The position numbers and the translations under genes are program-made. Positions 47,876 through 58,326 of a stretch of DNA of 64,000 nucleotides are shown piece after piece (within the stretch, counting starts at the first letter, position 1; every line of letters starts with the position of its first letter). The notes under the pieces were generated by a model that was not told the origin of the DNA, did not search any database, and saw nothing but the letters and a program-made list of their open reading frames with translations. Source of the stretch: Erwinia oleae (GTDB lineage: Bacteria > Pseudomonadota > Gammaproteobacteria > Enterobacterales > Enterobacteriaceae); NCBI RefSeq assembly GCF_000770305.1, contig NZ_JNVB01000001.1, positions 1-64,000 of the forward strand, given 5' to 3'.

Positions 47876-48901
47876 TCAGTGCACCTTACTGGGATCGAAA
47901 GCGTCGCGAACCGCTTCGCCGATAAAAATAAGCAGCGACAGCAGGATCGCCAGCGAAAAAAAGGCAGTGATGCCAAGCCAGGGCGCCTGGAGATTATTTT
48001 TACCCTGTAACAGCAGCTCACCCAGCGACGGAGAACCGAGCGGCAGACCGAAACCAAGAAAGTCCAGCGAGGTCAGCGTGGTAATCGATCCGCCCAGTAT
48101 AAAGGGCAGGTAGGTGAGGGTGGCGACCATCGCATTCGGCAACATGTGACGCAGCATAATGTGCCGGTCGCTGACGCCGAGCGCCTGTGCGGCGCGGATA
48201 TAATCGAAGTTGCGCGTACGCAGAAATTCAGCGCGCACCACGCCGACCAGCTGCATCCAGCCAAACAGCACCGTTATGGCCAGCAGCCACCAGAAACCGG
48301 GCTGGATCACGCTGGATAACAGAATAATAAGAAACAGCGTCGGCATCCCTGACCACACCTCAATAAAACGCTGCCCCCATAAATCAATTCTGCCACCGTA
48401 ATAACCCTGCGCGGCGCCTGCGACGATGCCGATGGCGCTGGAAATCAACGTCAGCATCAGGCCAAACAGCAGTGAAATACGAGCGCCATAGAGAATACGT
48501 GCCAGTACGTCGCCGCCGTTAGCATCGGTGCCCAGCCAGTTTTGCGACGACGGCGGAGAAGGGAAAGGGCGGGTGCTGGCGTAGTTAATGGTGCTGTCGG
48601 CAAAGCGCACCGGCGCCCAAATCGCCCAGCCATCGTGGGTCAGGCGGGATTTAAGCCACGGATCCTGGTAATCCGCCGCGGTTGCCAGCGGGCCGCCGAA
48701 GTCGGTTTCGGTATAGTCCACCACCAGCGGGAAATACCAGCGATCCTGATAGTGGACCAGCAGCGGCTTCTCGTTCGCCAGCAGCTCTGCACCCAGGCAA
48801 AGCACAAACAGCACGGAAAATATCCACAGCGACCAGTAGCCACGGCGGTTGTGGCGAAAACGCGTCCAGCGCGCCTGATTCACGGGGCTTAAACGGCTCA
48901 T
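47876..48901 (-). CDS. yejE: YejE peptide ABC transporter permease
   Basis: 341 residues, DppC/OppC-type permease with an N-terminal helix, a long periplasmic insert, and the EAA loop region (IRAAQALGVSDRHIMLRHMLPNA). Its ATG overlaps the yejB stop (TAATG), so translation is coupled. Confidence 0.95.
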   Translation of the reverse strand: MSRLSPVNQARWTRFRHNRRGYWSLWIFSVLFVLCLGAELLANEKPLLVHYQDRWYFPLVVDYTETDFGGPLATAADYQDPWLKSRLTHDGWAIWAPVRFADSTINYASTRPFPSPPSSQNWLGTDANGGDVLARILYGARISLLFGLMLTLISSAIGIVAGAAQGYYGGRIDLWGQRFIEVWSGMPTLFLIILLSSVIQPGFWWLLAITVLFGWMQLVGVVRAEFLRTRNFDYIRAAQALGVSDRHIMLRHMLPNAMVATLTYLPFILGGSITTLTSLDFLGFGLPLGSPSLGELLLQGKNNLQAPWLGITAFFSLAILLSLLIFIGEAVRDAFDPSKVH

Positions 48902-49989
48902 TATCGTCCCTCAAAATCAATGCGTGGATCGACCAGCGTGTAGGTGATATCGCTGAGAATATTCAGCAGCAGACCGATCAGAGTGAAAATATAGAGCGTG
49001 CCGAACATCACCGGATAGTCGCGCTGGATGGTGGTTTCATAGCCCAGCAGGCCTAAGCCGTTGAGCGAGAACATCACCTCAATCAGCAACGATCCGGTAA
49101 AAAACATGCTGATAAACGTGGCCGGAAAACCGGCGATCACCAGCAGCATCGCATTACGAAAAACGTGTCGGTAAAGGATTTTTTCTTCACCGAGGCCTTT
49201 TGCGCGCGCGGTAACGACGTACTGTTTACGAATTTCATCCATAAAGGCGTTTTTGGTCAACATGGTCAGCGTGGCGAAGCCGCCAATCACCGTGGCGAGA
49301 ACCGGCAACGTGATGTGCCACAAGTAATCAACGATTTTCCCGTACCAGGGCAGGGAATCAAACTGCGCGGACACCAGCCCGCGCAGCGGGAACCAGTCGA
49401 GATAGCTGCCGCCCGCGAACAGCACAATCAGCAGAATACCAAACAAAAACGAGGGCACGGCGTAGCCGATAATAATCAGCGAGCTGCTCCAGATATCAAA
49501 GGCGCTGCCGTTGCGTACCGCTTTTTTGATACCCAGTGGAATTGAAACCAGGTATATGATCAGCGTGCTCCACAGGCCGAGCGTTACCGATACCGGCAGG
49601 CTCTCTTTTATCAGTTCAATCACCGAGCTGCTGCGAAACAGGCTGTCGCCAAAGTTGAAGCGCGCATAGTTCCACAGCATGTCCAGATAGCGCTGCCCGA
49701 TCGGTTTATCGAAGCCGTAGCGTTTGGTGATTTCGGCGATAACTTCCGGATCTAATCCACGGGAGCCGCGGTACTGGCTGTCACCAGGGTGGGCGTTGAG
49801 CGCACTGCGATTGTGAATGGCCGAGGCGTCGCCGCCCGGAACACCGCTGCTCTGGCCGAATTCAATATTCGCCAGCGCCTGATCGACCGGCCCGCCCGGC
49901 GCAATCTGCACGATAAAAAAGTTAATAGTGATGATCGCCCACAGGGTAGGCACAATCAGCAGCACTCTGCGTAGCAGGTAAGCGCCCAA
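48901..49989 (-). CDS. yejB: YejB peptide ABC transporter permease
   Basis: 362 residues, DppB/OppB-type permease: [19 protein letters not shown] at the start, six membrane helices, EAA-loop region [22 protein letters not shown]. It follows yejA after 11 bases. Confidence 0.95.
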   Translation of the reverse strand: MGAYLLRRVLLIVPTLWAIITINFFIVQIAPGGPVDQALANIEFGQSSGVPGGDASAIHNRSALNAHPGDSQYRGSRGLDPEVIAEITKRYGFDKPIGQRYLDMLWNYARFNFGDSLFRSSSVIELIKESLPVSVTLGLWSTLIIYLVSIPLGIKKAVRNGSAFDIWSSSLIIIGYAVPSFLFGILLIVLFAGGSYLDWFPLRGLVSAQFDSLPWYGKIVDYLWHITLPVLATVIGGFATLTMLTKNAFMDEIRKQYVVTARAKGLGEEKILYRHVFRNAMLLVIAGFPATFISMFFTGSLLIEVMFSLNGLGLLGYETTIQRDYPVMFGTLYIFTLIGLLLNILSDITYTLVDPRIDFEGR

Positions 49990-50000
49990 ATCAAGACTCC

Positions 50001-51809
50001 TTAACGACGCTGGGCCGGCAACTGCGCGGCTTTGTTGGCATCATACCACCAGCCGTCAAAACCGACAGAGTAGGTGGGTAACGTTGCAGGCATTGAAAAC
50101 TTATTCCAGTAAGCATATCGATCTTCGGCGCCGTACCACATGGGTATCATGTAAAAGTTCCAGGTCAGTACGCGATCCAGCGCCCGTCCCAGCAGCACCA
50201 GCGACTGCTTATCGGCCTGGTGAGCGATAATTTGCGCCAGCAGATCGTCAATGACCTTACTGGTGGCGCCGGACGCGTTATAGCTGGAATTCAGGTAGGC
50301 CGATCCCCAAATAATTTGCAAAGAGGAGTCGGGTGCAGGAAAAGCATAATAGCCTGTGGGCAGCATGTCATAATCGCGTTTGCGTTTGCGCGCGAGGTAC
50401 TGTGAACTGTCCATCTGACGCACTGAAAGCGTAATGCCCAGCCGGCTCAGGTTATGTTTGAACGGCAGAACCCACTGATCGTTTCCGCCTGAGTTCAACA
50501 GCAGTTCCATGCTGAGCGGTTTGCCGGTTTTTACGTTGATGAGCTTCTGATTTTTCAGTACCCAACCCGCCTGTTTCAGCAGATCCAGCGCCTTGAGCAG
50601 TTTGCCGCGGTCGTAACCGCTGCCGTCGGTAACCGGCGGCTGATAAACCCGGGTAAACACCTTATCCGGTATTTTCCCGCGCAGGGGATTGAGGATCGCC
50701 AACTCTTTATCATCGGGAAGCTGCCGCGCGGCATAGTCGGTATTCTGGAAATAGCTGCTGGTCCGCTTATAGGCGCCGTAAAACAATGCTTTATTCATCC
50801 ATTCAAAATCAAAGGCCAGTGCAAGCGCCTCCCGCACGCGGCGATCGCTGAATTGTGGCTTATTAACGTTTAATGCCAGCCACTGCGTATCCGTCGCCAC
50901 GACGTTTGGCTTCTGCATCTTTACAATCTGCTGGTTTTCGAAGTTTTTACCCTGATACTGGGTTGCCCATTTTTTGGCCGAACCTTCGGTCCGGAAGTCA
51001 AACGCGCCCGCTTTGAACGCCTCAAAGGCGACGTTATCATCCAGATAGTAGTCATAGCGCACCGTATCAAAATTGAATCTCCCTTTGTTTACCGGCAGAT
51101 CGGCGGCCCAATAATCTTTCACGCGAGACCAGGTAATATACTGACCTGCTCGCCAGGCGCTGATGCGATAGGGACCGCTGCCCGGCGGTGGCGATCGCAG
51201 TGGCTCATCAAGCCGGTGATGCTGCCAGAATTTTTCAGGAAATACCGGCAGTGAGAGCATCGACAGCATCTTGTCTTTGTCGCCATCCGGCATCTCAAAG
51301 CGTACGGTGAGAGGAGAAATAACCCTGGCAGTAATGCCTTTATTGACCACGCGGTATTGCGGCACGCCTTCGGTCATAAATTTGCGAAAAGTGAAGGCAA
51401 CGTCGCGGGCCGTTATCGGGCTGCCGTCATGAAATCGCGCCCTGGGATTGAGCGTGATTTCTACCCAATGATAGCTGTCGGGATAGCGGGCAGATTCAGC
51501 AATAAGGGGATAATAGCTGTTTGGCTCATCTTCAGAATTGGTAAACAGACGGTCGTATAACTCATCCGTCCGCGCGCCGGGGTTGCCTCGCGAAGCAAAA
51601 CGGTTGAAATTGTCATAAGTACCGATAGCCGACAGCGTGATCGTGCCGCCTTTGGGCGCATTCGGATTCACGTAGTCATAATGGCTGAAGCCGGAGCTAT
51701 ATTTGGGGTCGCCAGGTTGGGCAAACGCATCGCCCTGATGAACGGTTTCTGCCTGCGCGTATTGCGTCGCAAAAATGCACATTAACAGGGCAAACCAGCG
51801 AAATATCAT
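50001..51809 (-). CDS. yejA: YejA periplasmic peptide-binding protein
   Basis: 602 residues, solute-binding protein family 5, with a Sec signal peptide (about 1-20, ending AQA). Contains the family block [12 protein letters not shown] and the C-terminal [13 protein letters not shown] region. First gene of yejABEF; it delivers peptides to YejB/YejE. It lies directly downstream of the EAL-domain gene on the same strand, as in E. coli. Confidence 0.94.
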   Translation of the reverse strand: MIFRWFALLMCIFATQYAQAETVHQGDAFAQPGDPKYSSGFSHYDYVNPNAPKGGTITLSAIGTYDNFNRFASRGNPGARTDELYDRLFTNSEDEPNSYYPLIAESARYPDSYHWVEITLNPRARFHDGSPITARDVAFTFRKFMTEGVPQYRVVNKGITARVISPLTVRFEMPDGDKDKMLSMLSLPVFPEKFWQHHRLDEPLRSPPPGSGPYRISAWRAGQYITWSRVKDYWAADLPVNKGRFNFDTVRYDYYLDDNVAFEAFKAGAFDFRTEGSAKKWATQYQGKNFENQQIVKMQKPNVVATDTQWLALNVNKPQFSDRRVREALALAFDFEWMNKALFYGAYKRTSSYFQNTDYAARQLPDDKELAILNPLRGKIPDKVFTRVYQPPVTDGSGYDRGKLLKALDLLKQAGWVLKNQKLINVKTGKPLSMELLLNSGGNDQWVLPFKHNLSRLGITLSVRQMDSSQYLARKRKRDYDMLPTGYYAFPAPDSSLQIIWGSAYLNSSYNASGATSKVIDDLLAQIIAHQADKQSLVLLGRALDRVLTWNFYMIPMWYGAEDRYAYWNKFSMPATLPTYSVGFDGWWYDANKAAQLPAQRR

Positions 51810-51917
51810 GGTGTTAATTGACTCCAGCGGAAGAGGCCGACGATGACGGCAAGCCTAACAGCAGGCCAAAGACGAAGGCAATGCGCTTAAACAGTTATTT
51901 ACGTTTTTTACCCGTCT

Positions 51918-53489
51918 TCAAACAGCGGGCTGATTCTCGCGATGAAAATAGTCGATAAGATGCGAAACGGTGCACGGACGGCTAAACAGGTAGCCCTGCA
52001 AATAAGTGACGCCATGTTCCACCAGCCACCCTGCCTGTTCCCAGGTTTCAACACCTTCCGCCACCGTATTTAAATCAAGTCGCTCAGCCAGCGTCAGTAC
52101 CGTATCCAGCACGGGTGAGGTGACGGTTTCCAGTCCGATACTCTGCACGAATCCGCGATCGATCTTCAGAAAATCAAAATTGAATTTCTCCAGATAGATG
52201 AGCGCACTGTGTCCGGTACCAAAATCATCAATAGCAATACGGATGCCCTGCTGTTGTAACCATCTGAATTCTTGCGCAGCGTTCTTCTCGCTGACCATTG
52301 TGCGTTCGGTTAACTCGAAAACATAGTCAAAATGGTTAGCAGGCATTGCTGCAAGCCAGTTAAGCACATCCTGACGGAAATCGTTATCGACAAGATGTGC
52401 CGGAGAAATATTTAACGCCATGCGCGTGCCAACAGGCGTGACATGCATCAGGGCATGCGCATCCCGGGCTACAAGCTCAAAAAGGTGGCGGGTAAGCGGC
52501 GCCATCAGGTTTTGCAGTTCCGCGTAGCTGATAAACGCGTCGGGTGGAATACGCCCCTGCGTATGATGCGTCCAGCGCATCAGGGCTTCCAGCGCGACGG
52601 TTTTGCCGGTTGAGGCTTCCACAACAGGCTGATATTCAACATGAAATTCGCCTCGTTTAATACCCATCAAGATCTCTTTGCCCTGCTGCGCTTTTAACGT
52701 CAGCAGCATAAAACAGGCTAAGGCGCTACACAGCCCCAACACCAGTCCGGCCAGCAGGGTCATATTGAGATAGTTGGTCGGCAGGGGAGAGCCATACAGC
52801 AGAATACGAAGGGGATAACCGTTAACGGGAAGGCTTCTGACTGGCGGTTCAGTCAACGCGCGTGTGGCGACAATGCCCGATGATGCGGTGGTAAAAGCCT
52901 TATCGCCTGCAACGATGGCCATACCGGTCACTTCATGCTCTCTGGCGGCAAGCAATAATGCAGGCGGCAGCGTGATATTCATTGTAATAAGTACGCCGCT
53001 GGCGGCAAAGCGCGGATCTTTCAACCACAAAACAAGGGCTGGCTGGCCGGGCGCCAGCGGTGTGCCTGACATCAGCCGGATGTCTTTGTCATTTTCCAGC
53101 CGGGTGGTCGGTGAAATACGTGAAATATCCAACTGCATATCACCCGTAGCAGATGAGCAAAAGGAGTTGTGTTGGTTAACCAGCAAAATAGCCCGCACGC
53201 TGCCGGTAAACGCCGCGCGGCGGGTCAGTTCGTTACTGACATCAGCACAATGCGCCTGGGTCTGATTACGCAACGGCGCAAGCGCATGAGTTAATCCATC
53301 CAGCCTGGCTTCAGCCGAGGCTTGCGCCGCACGGGCAAAACGATCGTGTTGATCGGTGATCCGCTGCCAGATAATCAGCAGCGTAACGGCGACAAACAGG
53401 GCACAAATGGTCAGGCCGAACAGGGCGCTCAGACTAAAAATTTTGCGCGGGCTGTTTACCTGCCGCGCAATAAGTGCGGTGAGTGGCAT
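51918..53489 (-). CDS. pdeN: CSS-domain EAL cyclic-di-GMP phosphodiesterase (PdeN/Rtn-like)
   Basis: 523 residues. An N-terminal membrane helix (about 19-41), periplasmic CSS domain with the FCSS motif near 110 and a second Cys (AHCADVS), a second membrane helix (about 244-264), then a full EAL domain: EALMRW, ALNISPAHL, ELTERT, AIDDFGTG, KIDRGFV, AEGVET, QGYLFSRP. All metal- and substrate-binding motifs look intact, so it should degrade c-di-GMP. CSS-EAL enzymes are activated when the periplasmic disulfide is broken. The place between mepS and yejA is that of E. coli pdeN (rtn). It could lower c-di-GMP and so oppose adhesion. Confidence 0.9.
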   Translation of the reverse strand: MPLTALIARQVNSPRKIFSLSALFGLTICALFVAVTLLIIWQRITDQHDRFARAAQASAEARLDGLTHALAPLRNQTQAHCADVSNELTRRAAFTGSVRAILLVNQHNSFCSSATGDMQLDISRISPTTRLENDKDIRLMSGTPLAPGQPALVLWLKDPRFAASGVLITMNITLPPALLLAAREHEVTGMAIVAGDKAFTTASSGIVATRALTEPPVRSLPVNGYPLRILLYGSPLPTNYLNMTLLAGLVLGLCSALACFMLLTLKAQQGKEILMGIKRGEFHVEYQPVVEASTGKTVALEALMRWTHHTQGRIPPDAFISYAELQNLMAPLTRHLFELVARDAHALMHVTPVGTRMALNISPAHLVDNDFRQDVLNWLAAMPANHFDYVFELTERTMVSEKNAAQEFRWLQQQGIRIAIDDFGTGHSALIYLEKFNFDFLKIDRGFVQSIGLETVTSPVLDTVLTLAERLDLNTVAEGVETWEQAGWLVEHGVTYLQGYLFSRPCTVSHLIDYFHRENQPAV

Positions 53490-53672
53490 GGGCTCTCCCG
53501 AAAGCGCTTTTATTATTATTCACTGCGGCAACAGTTTCCCGGTGTTCGCCAGAATATAACGCTGGCGAAAGGGTGTCTGCATTTAAGATGATAAATATGA
53601 CATTCTGTCGCGAACGAGGCATAAGGTGGGATAAAGGACGGTTTTATCTGAAACGTCAGGGAGAGGAGAGGC

Positions 53673-53702
53673 AAAAAAAAACGCCGCAAGCGGCGTTTTT
53701 TA
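53673..53702 (-). terminator. Terminator after mepS
   Basis: Stem ACGCCGC/GCGGCGT with two-base loop; on the minus strand followed by eight T residues, separating mepS from the downstream EAL gene. Confidence 0.85.
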
Positions 53703-53734
53703 TTCTCGTTTTCGCAGACTTCAGGGGAAGGACA

Positions 53735-54310
53735 TCAGCTTTGTTTGTTTGCTAAAACCCGCCGCGCTTCGCGGTAGCGGTTTTTCCAGTAGCTGTCGTT
53801 CAGATTCGAGATCATCACGCCACTGCTGGTTGATGCATGAACAAAGTTGTCATTACCAAGATAGATGCCTACGTGGCGTCCCGTTGAACCGGCGCGAAAC
53901 AGAACCAGATCCCCTGCGCGCAGCCTTGCACGCTGAATGCTTTTTCCTGTTCCTTCCTGCTCGTAAGTAGAACGCGGCAGGTCAAGTCCAAACTGTTCGC
54001 GGAAGGTGGTTTGCACAAACGCAGAGCAGTCAATGCCGCGTTTGTTGGTGCCACCCAGGCGATAACGCACGCCTTTCCAGTCTGCATACTGATCCATCAG
54101 GCGGGATTTAACATCCACGTTCTGAACCAGCTTTTCGAATTCATCCTGAGACGCTTGAAGTAAAAAACTATCCTGGTTTTTAACTGCACGCGTATCAGTT
54201 TGCGCATTGTTATGGGTATTCGTTGAACTACATGCTGACAACAACGTCGCTAAGGCGACAGCGGGTAAAATCCGCGAGATATATCTCAATATCGGTTGAG
54301 ACTTGACCAT
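53735..54310 (-). CDS. mepS: MepS (Spr) murein DD-endopeptidase
   Basis: 191-residue outer-membrane lipoprotein of the NlpC/P60 family that cleaves D-Ala-mDAP cross-links for cell-wall growth. Lipobox LSAC with Cys27; catalytic Cys95 (GIDCSAF), His146 (GRHVGIY) and His158 (FVHAS) are present. The protein is normally controlled by NlpI-Prc proteolysis. Preceded by a long 500-base gap. Confidence 0.95.
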   Translation of the reverse strand: MVKSQPILRYISRILPAVALATLLSACSSTNTHNNAQTDTRAVKNQDSFLLQASQDEFEKLVQNVDVKSRLMDQYADWKGVRYRLGGTNKRGIDCSAFVQTTFREQFGLDLPRSTYEQEGTGKSIQRARLRAGDLVLFRAGSTGRHVGIYLGNDNFVHASTSSGVMISNLNDSYWKNRYREARRVLANKQS

Positions 54311-54814
54311 TATGTTTGTGATCCCTTGAAGTCCTTAACGACGAGAGTCGTCAGAATAATGCGAAACGAAACGAGGTTAATTAGCGCGACAAGGTAAGAC
54401 AATTCCTGAATACCCAAAACGTGTTGTAGTGCACACTTTAAAGTGTAAATTCTGGAAATATTTTACTATAGGGCCTAATCGAAACTGAGGTTAACCGATT
54501 AGAGGCCGCATGGCGAGGGGTTTTAGCGACTTTTTTATAGGTTTTAATGATATGAAATAAGATTGTAACAAAGCGGCCACGTTATCGACAAAATCCGAAA
54601 AAGCTTGAATATCCGTGGCGCATTTCAGACGTTAAACGTGTAGAGAAGGGTAAACTGAGACAAATCTGTGTTTACATTTACGCTTCACAGTGTAAATCAC
54701 TGCTTTACGTCATACGACAGGCTTGTCACCAACTTGATTAGCAGCCTAATTATCTGTTCGCCATTATTTACTCGCGGGAAAATAACGGCGACATCATACA
54801 CAAATATGAATGGC
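54311..54814. other. Long intergenic region between lpxT end and mepS
   Basis: About 500 AT-rich bases holding the mepS promoter and leader. It has a 14-base perfect palindrome ACACTTTAAAGTGT (54433-54446) and a TTTACA...TGTAAA inverted repeat (54671-54696). A 62-codon plus-strand frame here has no family resemblance and is not called. No RNA gene was recognised. Confidence 0.5.
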
Positions 54815-55576
54815 TCAGTTCACCGGTTTATATTTACCGGGCAGATAACGATATAGCGCATTGACCAGATAATCGCTGGCGGGGGTTATTAACCACCAGC
54901 TCATTCCTACCAGCACAATACTCAGCGAGCCGACCACCACATCGGTAAACCAGTGCGCGCCAATCATAATGCGTGGCGTGGCAAATACCAGCACGATCGC
55001 CACGGCAATAAAGAAGGCTCGCCGCGTAAAATAGCGCAGCATAAAGCAGGCAAAGATCATCAGCATCATACCGTGATCGCCGGGGAAGCTGTTCGTAGAC
55101 GCATCTTTGGCGGGAATGCCGGTTAACTGTGTCACATGATTGACGTGCGGGAAGAACCGGGTTGGGCTGGGATGCGAGACCGGGATCAGACGACACAGCT
55201 GATTCAGCACCACAGCAGAAATCAGCATCGCTACGCCAATTGCCAGCAGGCGACGGCGTCCCCCAGGCGTTTCACGTCGCCAGAAGGTCAAATAGAGATA
55301 GCCCATCGCCAGTAATGCGACGCCATCAAAAGCGCGAAAATTAGTCACAGCCAGCAGCCAGAGCAGCGCTTTGTTAGTAACAAGCCGATCGTTGAACCAG
55401 TAGAAAATGTTTTTATCCAGCACAAACCATAAGCCATGATTGGCAGGCAGATACCAGGAAAAAAACAGCGCCAGACCCGCTGCATTCAACAACAGGATGG
55501 TCAATAAACGGTTAAAAGTCATTTTCATTAAGGTCATATGAAGAATTGTAGCGTCGAAGATTATGCTACTTATCAT
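54815..55576 (-). CDS. lpxT: LpxT lipid A 1-diphosphate synthase
   Basis: Inner-membrane PAP2-family enzyme that moves phosphate from undecaprenyl diphosphate to the lipid A 1-position. Six membrane helices; PAP2 motifs SFPGDHG (near 166) and IGAHWFTD. The 253-residue reading starts at ATG 55576, overlapping the yeiR stop (ATGA). Starts at 55537, 55528 or 55522 (the last giving MTFNRLLTILLLN, 235 residues, closest to E. coli's 237) are also possible. Gene order lpxT next to mepS matches E. coli. Confidence 0.92.
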   Translation of the reverse strand: MISSIIFDATILHMTLMKMTFNRLLTILLLNAAGLALFFSWYLPANHGLWFVLDKNIFYWFNDRLVTNKALLWLLAVTNFRAFDGVALLAMGYLYLTFWRRETPGGRRRLLAIGVAMLISAVVLNQLCRLIPVSHPSPTRFFPHVNHVTQLTGIPAKDASTNSFPGDHGMMLMIFACFMLRYFTRRAFFIAVAIVLVFATPRIMIGAHWFTDVVVGSLSIVLVGMSWWLITPASDYLVNALYRYLPGKYKPVN

Positions 55577-56538
55577 AAACGAAGTTTCAACAAACTGGCT
55601 TGCAGTTCGTTCCAGTTTGCTAATGATTCGTTAATCATTTCAACCCGACTGTCCGGTGGGGGAGCGGGGCGTGTTTCAATGTGAAAATCGTCGCCCTGAC
55701 GGTTCACGCTTACCAGCCCTTCCCGAATGCGTAAAACCCCTTTTACCCGCGTTACGGGCGCAAGACGTACCCATTCGAGCAGGCCAACCGTATCAAAAAC
55801 GGTGTCAGCATCGAACACCCAGCCGCAGGCAAAATAGCCCTGGCCTTCGTTAAGCGCGCGACGCCAGCGGGCATGAGGCGTCAAAGCCAGCGCCGCCAGC
55901 CCGGCATCGTGCGCATGATGATGCTTCGCATCAGGAAGCACGCGATGATTTTTTCGCGGGCGAGTCAATAACTGCGCATCAATGTTGCCGTAACTGACGT
56001 TAACCACGTCGCGACGGGAGTCATCCTGCGCCTGCCACGCCGCCAGCGCCAGACGATCAGCCTCCGACCAGCGGTCTTCCTTATTAGCAATAATAATATC
56101 GGCTACGGCAAGCTGGTCGCGGAAATTTTCGTTTTCCACCACGCGCCTGTCACTAAGCTGGCGCGGATCAAGCAGGCAGAATGTGGCATCAAGCGCGAGC
56201 CACGGACGATAAACGTCAGCGCCAAGCATATCCAGGATCTGCTTAGGATGGCCAAGCCCGGTAGGCTCAATCAGCAGGCGATCCGGCGCGGTCTGTTTTA
56301 GCAGCATGTTCAGCCCTACCTGCATCGGCAGTCCGTTCACACAGCACATGCAGCCACCGGGGATCTCTTTGAGCACCGCGCCGCTCTCCGCCAGCAGGGC
56401 GCCGTCAATCCCTACTTCACCAAACTCGTTGACCAGCACCGCCCATTTCTCGCTATCGGGCTTTTGTGAAAGAAGATGAAGCAGCGTTGTGGTTTTACCG
56501 CTGCCAAGAAAACCGGTAACTAAATTAACGCGTGTCAT
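55573..56538 (-). CDS. yeiR: YeiR zinc-binding COG0523 GTPase
   Basis: 321 residues, P-loop G3E metal chaperone family: Walker A GFLGSGKTT (9-17), metal-binding CxCC in GGCMCCVNG (about 61-69), NKED guanine-specificity motif, and a His-rich segment KHHHAHD near 208. E. coli YeiR is a Zn-dependent GTPase. It overlaps the following lpxT by four bases, suggesting co-translation. Confidence 0.93.
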   Translation of the reverse strand: MTRVNLVTGFLGSGKTTTLLHLLSQKPDSEKWAVLVNEFGEVGIDGALLAESGAVLKEIPGGCMCCVNGLPMQVGLNMLLKQTAPDRLLIEPTGLGHPKQILDMLGADVYRPWLALDATFCLLDPRQLSDRRVVENENFRDQLAVADIIIANKEDRWSEADRLALAAWQAQDDSRRDVVNVSYGNIDAQLLTRPRKNHRVLPDAKHHHAHDAGLAALALTPHARWRRALNEGQGYFACGWVFDADTVFDTVGLLEWVRLAPVTRVKGVLRIREGLVSVNRQGDDFHIETRPAPPPDSRVEMINESLANWNELQASLLKLRL

Positions 56539-56637
56539 AATACTCTCTGTAAATTATTAAGTTTTATTTAACTTTTTTACCATCAGGCGATAATCTGAGA
56601 AGGTGACATCCATCGTCACTAACAGAATGAGGTTAAT

Positions 56638-56946
56638 ATGAAGGGCATCAAAACGGCGCTGGTCATTATGCTTTTAACCTCAGGGATGAGCGGTGCCCGG
56701 GCAGAGTTGGCGGAGGCCTTTAACAGTTCGGAAAACATTTCTTTTACCGGAAAGATTACTGAATCTACCTGTCGTGTCTCGCAACAGGCCAGCGAGATGA
56801 TCAGTTTATGCGACCTCAATGGTATCAGTACACTACGAACGATGACCTACGCTGAAGAAACGCTCCAAAATAATATTGCACAACAGCAAATACGCTGGCT
56901 GAATCCCCAGCGAAGCCGCGCCATTGTTACCGTCAGCTATAACTGA
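56638..56946 (+). CDS. Small secreted fimbrial-subunit-like protein
   Basis: 102 residues with a signal peptide (about 1-22, ending ARA). The mature part begins ELAEAFNSSENISFTGKI and has Cys45 and Cys58 that could form a disulfide; FTGKITESTCRV is like the first strand of chaperone-usher fimbrial subunits. But it is far shorter than a normal subunit (about 150-180), and no chaperone or usher gene is near. An unknown periplasmic protein is the alternative. Ends at a terminator shared with yeiP. Confidence 0.6.
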   Translation: MKGIKTALVIMLLTSGMSGARAELAEAFNSSENISFTGKITESTCRVSQQASEMISLCDLNGISTLRTMTYAEETLQNNIAQQQIRWLNPQRSRAIVTVSYN

Positions 56947-56962
56947 TATTGTTATATTATAA

Positions 56963-56998
56963 CAAAAAAAGGCGAAGCGCACCCGCTTCGCCTTTTTT
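56963..56998. terminator. Bidirectional terminator between the secreted-protein gene and yeiP
   Basis: Nine-base stem GGCGAAGCG/CGCTTCGCC with four-base loop, flanked by an A-run and a T-run, between convergent genes. Confidence 0.9.
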
Positions 56999-57009
56999 CA
57001 ACCTGAACG

Positions 57010-57582
57010 TTATTCAGCACGACCCATGTAACGACGTTCCGGAATATGAATACGAATTTTATCACCGTTACTGAGATATTCAGGCACCTGGATGACCAGA
57101 CCCGTACTCATCGTAGCGGGTTTGGTTCGCGCGCTGGCGGAAGCGCCTTTAATACCCGGCGTGGTTTCAATAATTTCCATATCCAGCGTTTGCGGCAGCT
57201 CAAGGGCCAGAATTTGTCCGTCCATCGTCAGCACCTGAAGGCCCGGAATGCCGCCGTCGGGGATGAACAGCAGTTCTTCCTCAATCTGATCTTTTTTGAA
57301 GACGTAAGGCGTATAGTCTTCGTCATCCATAAAGACGTATTCATCGCCGTCAACGTAGGAAAATGTCACCTGACGGCGGCTGAGGGAAATGGCCTCAAGA
57401 ATGTCGTCGCCTTTAAAACGCTCTTCAACTTTCAGGCCGGTGCGGATATCGGTAAAGCGCATTTTATACAGCGTGGATGCGCCGCGCGCGCTGGGGCTTT
57501 GCACGTCGATATCCTTTACCAGCAGCAGTTTGCCGTTGAAGCTGACGGCCATACCTTTTTTAATTTCGTTTGCTCTTGGCAT
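57010..57582 (-). CDS. yeiP: YeiP elongation factor P-like protein
   Basis: 190 residues, same length as E. coli YeiP (EfpL), with three beta-barrel domains as in EF-P. The tip loop that carries the modified Lys34 in EF-P reads SPSARGAS here, with Arg, as in E. coli YeiP. Such paralogues bind ribosomes and relieve stalls. Start [11 protein letters not shown] is the family start. Confidence 0.95.
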   Translation of the reverse strand: MPRANEIKKGMAVSFNGKLLLVKDIDVQSPSARGASTLYKMRFTDIRTGLKVEERFKGDDILEAISLSRRQVTFSYVDGDEYVFMDDEDYTPYVFKKDQIEEELLFIPDGGIPGLQVLTMDGQILALELPQTLDMEIIETTPGIKGASASARTKPATMSTGLVIQVPEYLSNGDKIRIHIPERRYMGRAE

Positions 57583-57753
57583 AAAAAGTTTCTCAAATTT
57601 AGAAGGGCAGAAAAATCATCGCGACAACTTACTCTTGCTCAGGACGTCAGGCAAGCACGTCCGGCGTTCATCGAGGGAAATGTCCAGAGTATAAGGATAG
57701 TATTTCATCAATCCGGCTGCTATTGTCGCGTTTTGCCATGAAAGGTAAGCCAG

Positions 57754-58020
57754 ATGGAATGCCGTGCGGCCTGCGGTGCCTGTTGTATCGTGCCCTCAAT
57801 CTCGACACCGATCCCCGGCATGCCTGAAGGCAAGCCTGCCAATACGCCGTGTATTCAACTCGACGAGCAGCGCCGCTGCAAAATATTCTTATCACCCCTG
57901 CGACCCGCCGTCTGTGCCAGCCTGATGCCTGATGCGGAGATGTGCGGCACCAGTAGCGAAGCAGCAATGACCTATCTGCTGGATCTTGAGCGTCAAACGG
58001 CGCCCGGAAGCGTTAACTAA
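57754..58020 (+). CDS. yeiW: YeiW, YkgJ-type cysteine-cluster protein (UPF0153)
   Basis: 88 residues with eight Cys, the first group as CRAACGACC at the N-terminus, later CIQL, CKIF, RPAVC and AEMCG, the pattern of the YkgJ/UPF0153 family likely binding a metal or Fe-S centre. Start ATG 57754 with AAGGT seven bases before. Divergent from yeiP. Function unknown. Confidence 0.85.
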   Translation: MECRAACGACCIVPSISTPIPGMPEGKPANTPCIQLDEQRRCKIFLSPLRPAVCASLMPDAEMCGTSSEAAMTYLLDLERQTAPGSVN

Positions 58021-58247
58021 GCCAGTTAAAGGCTGGCGGCCTTGTGAGCGCCCGTCACTGTTATTCCGCTGAACCTGCTTTCAGCACAACGAAGCCATCC
58101 TCATCCTCCTTCAGCGCTCCTTCAGCATTGAACCCACTCAGCCGTTAATTTATGTGCTTAACGTAACAAAGTGTGCGTGTCGTCAAAAATTTACTACGTC
58201 GTTTTCGCTAAAACTTGCGTCGGCAGAGGGAAGAGGAACACACTAAT

Positions 58248-58259
58248 TGAAACGTTTCA
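58248..58259. promoter_or_regulatory. Cra (FruR) operator 1 of fruBKA
   Basis: TGAAACGTTTCA, a perfect palindromic Cra site, centred about 95 bases before the fruB start. Cra represses fruBKA until fructose 1-phosphate binds. Confidence 0.85.
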
Positions 58260-58314
58260 GCGTTATCTCTCCGGCTCTGCCAGCACCAGATGACGCTTTT
58301 TTTCTCAACTTAGC

Positions 58315-58326
58315 TGAAACGATTCA
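58315..58326. promoter_or_regulatory. Cra (FruR) operator 2 of fruBKA
   Basis: TGAAACGATTCA, one base from the perfect palindrome, 21 bases before the fruB start codon; two-operator layout as in E. coli. Confidence 0.8.

Noticed and set aside
58177..58230. CRP site upstream of fruB
   Set aside because: TGTGA-like words near 58043 do not have the correct six-base spacing to TCACA, so only the Cra sites are reported.
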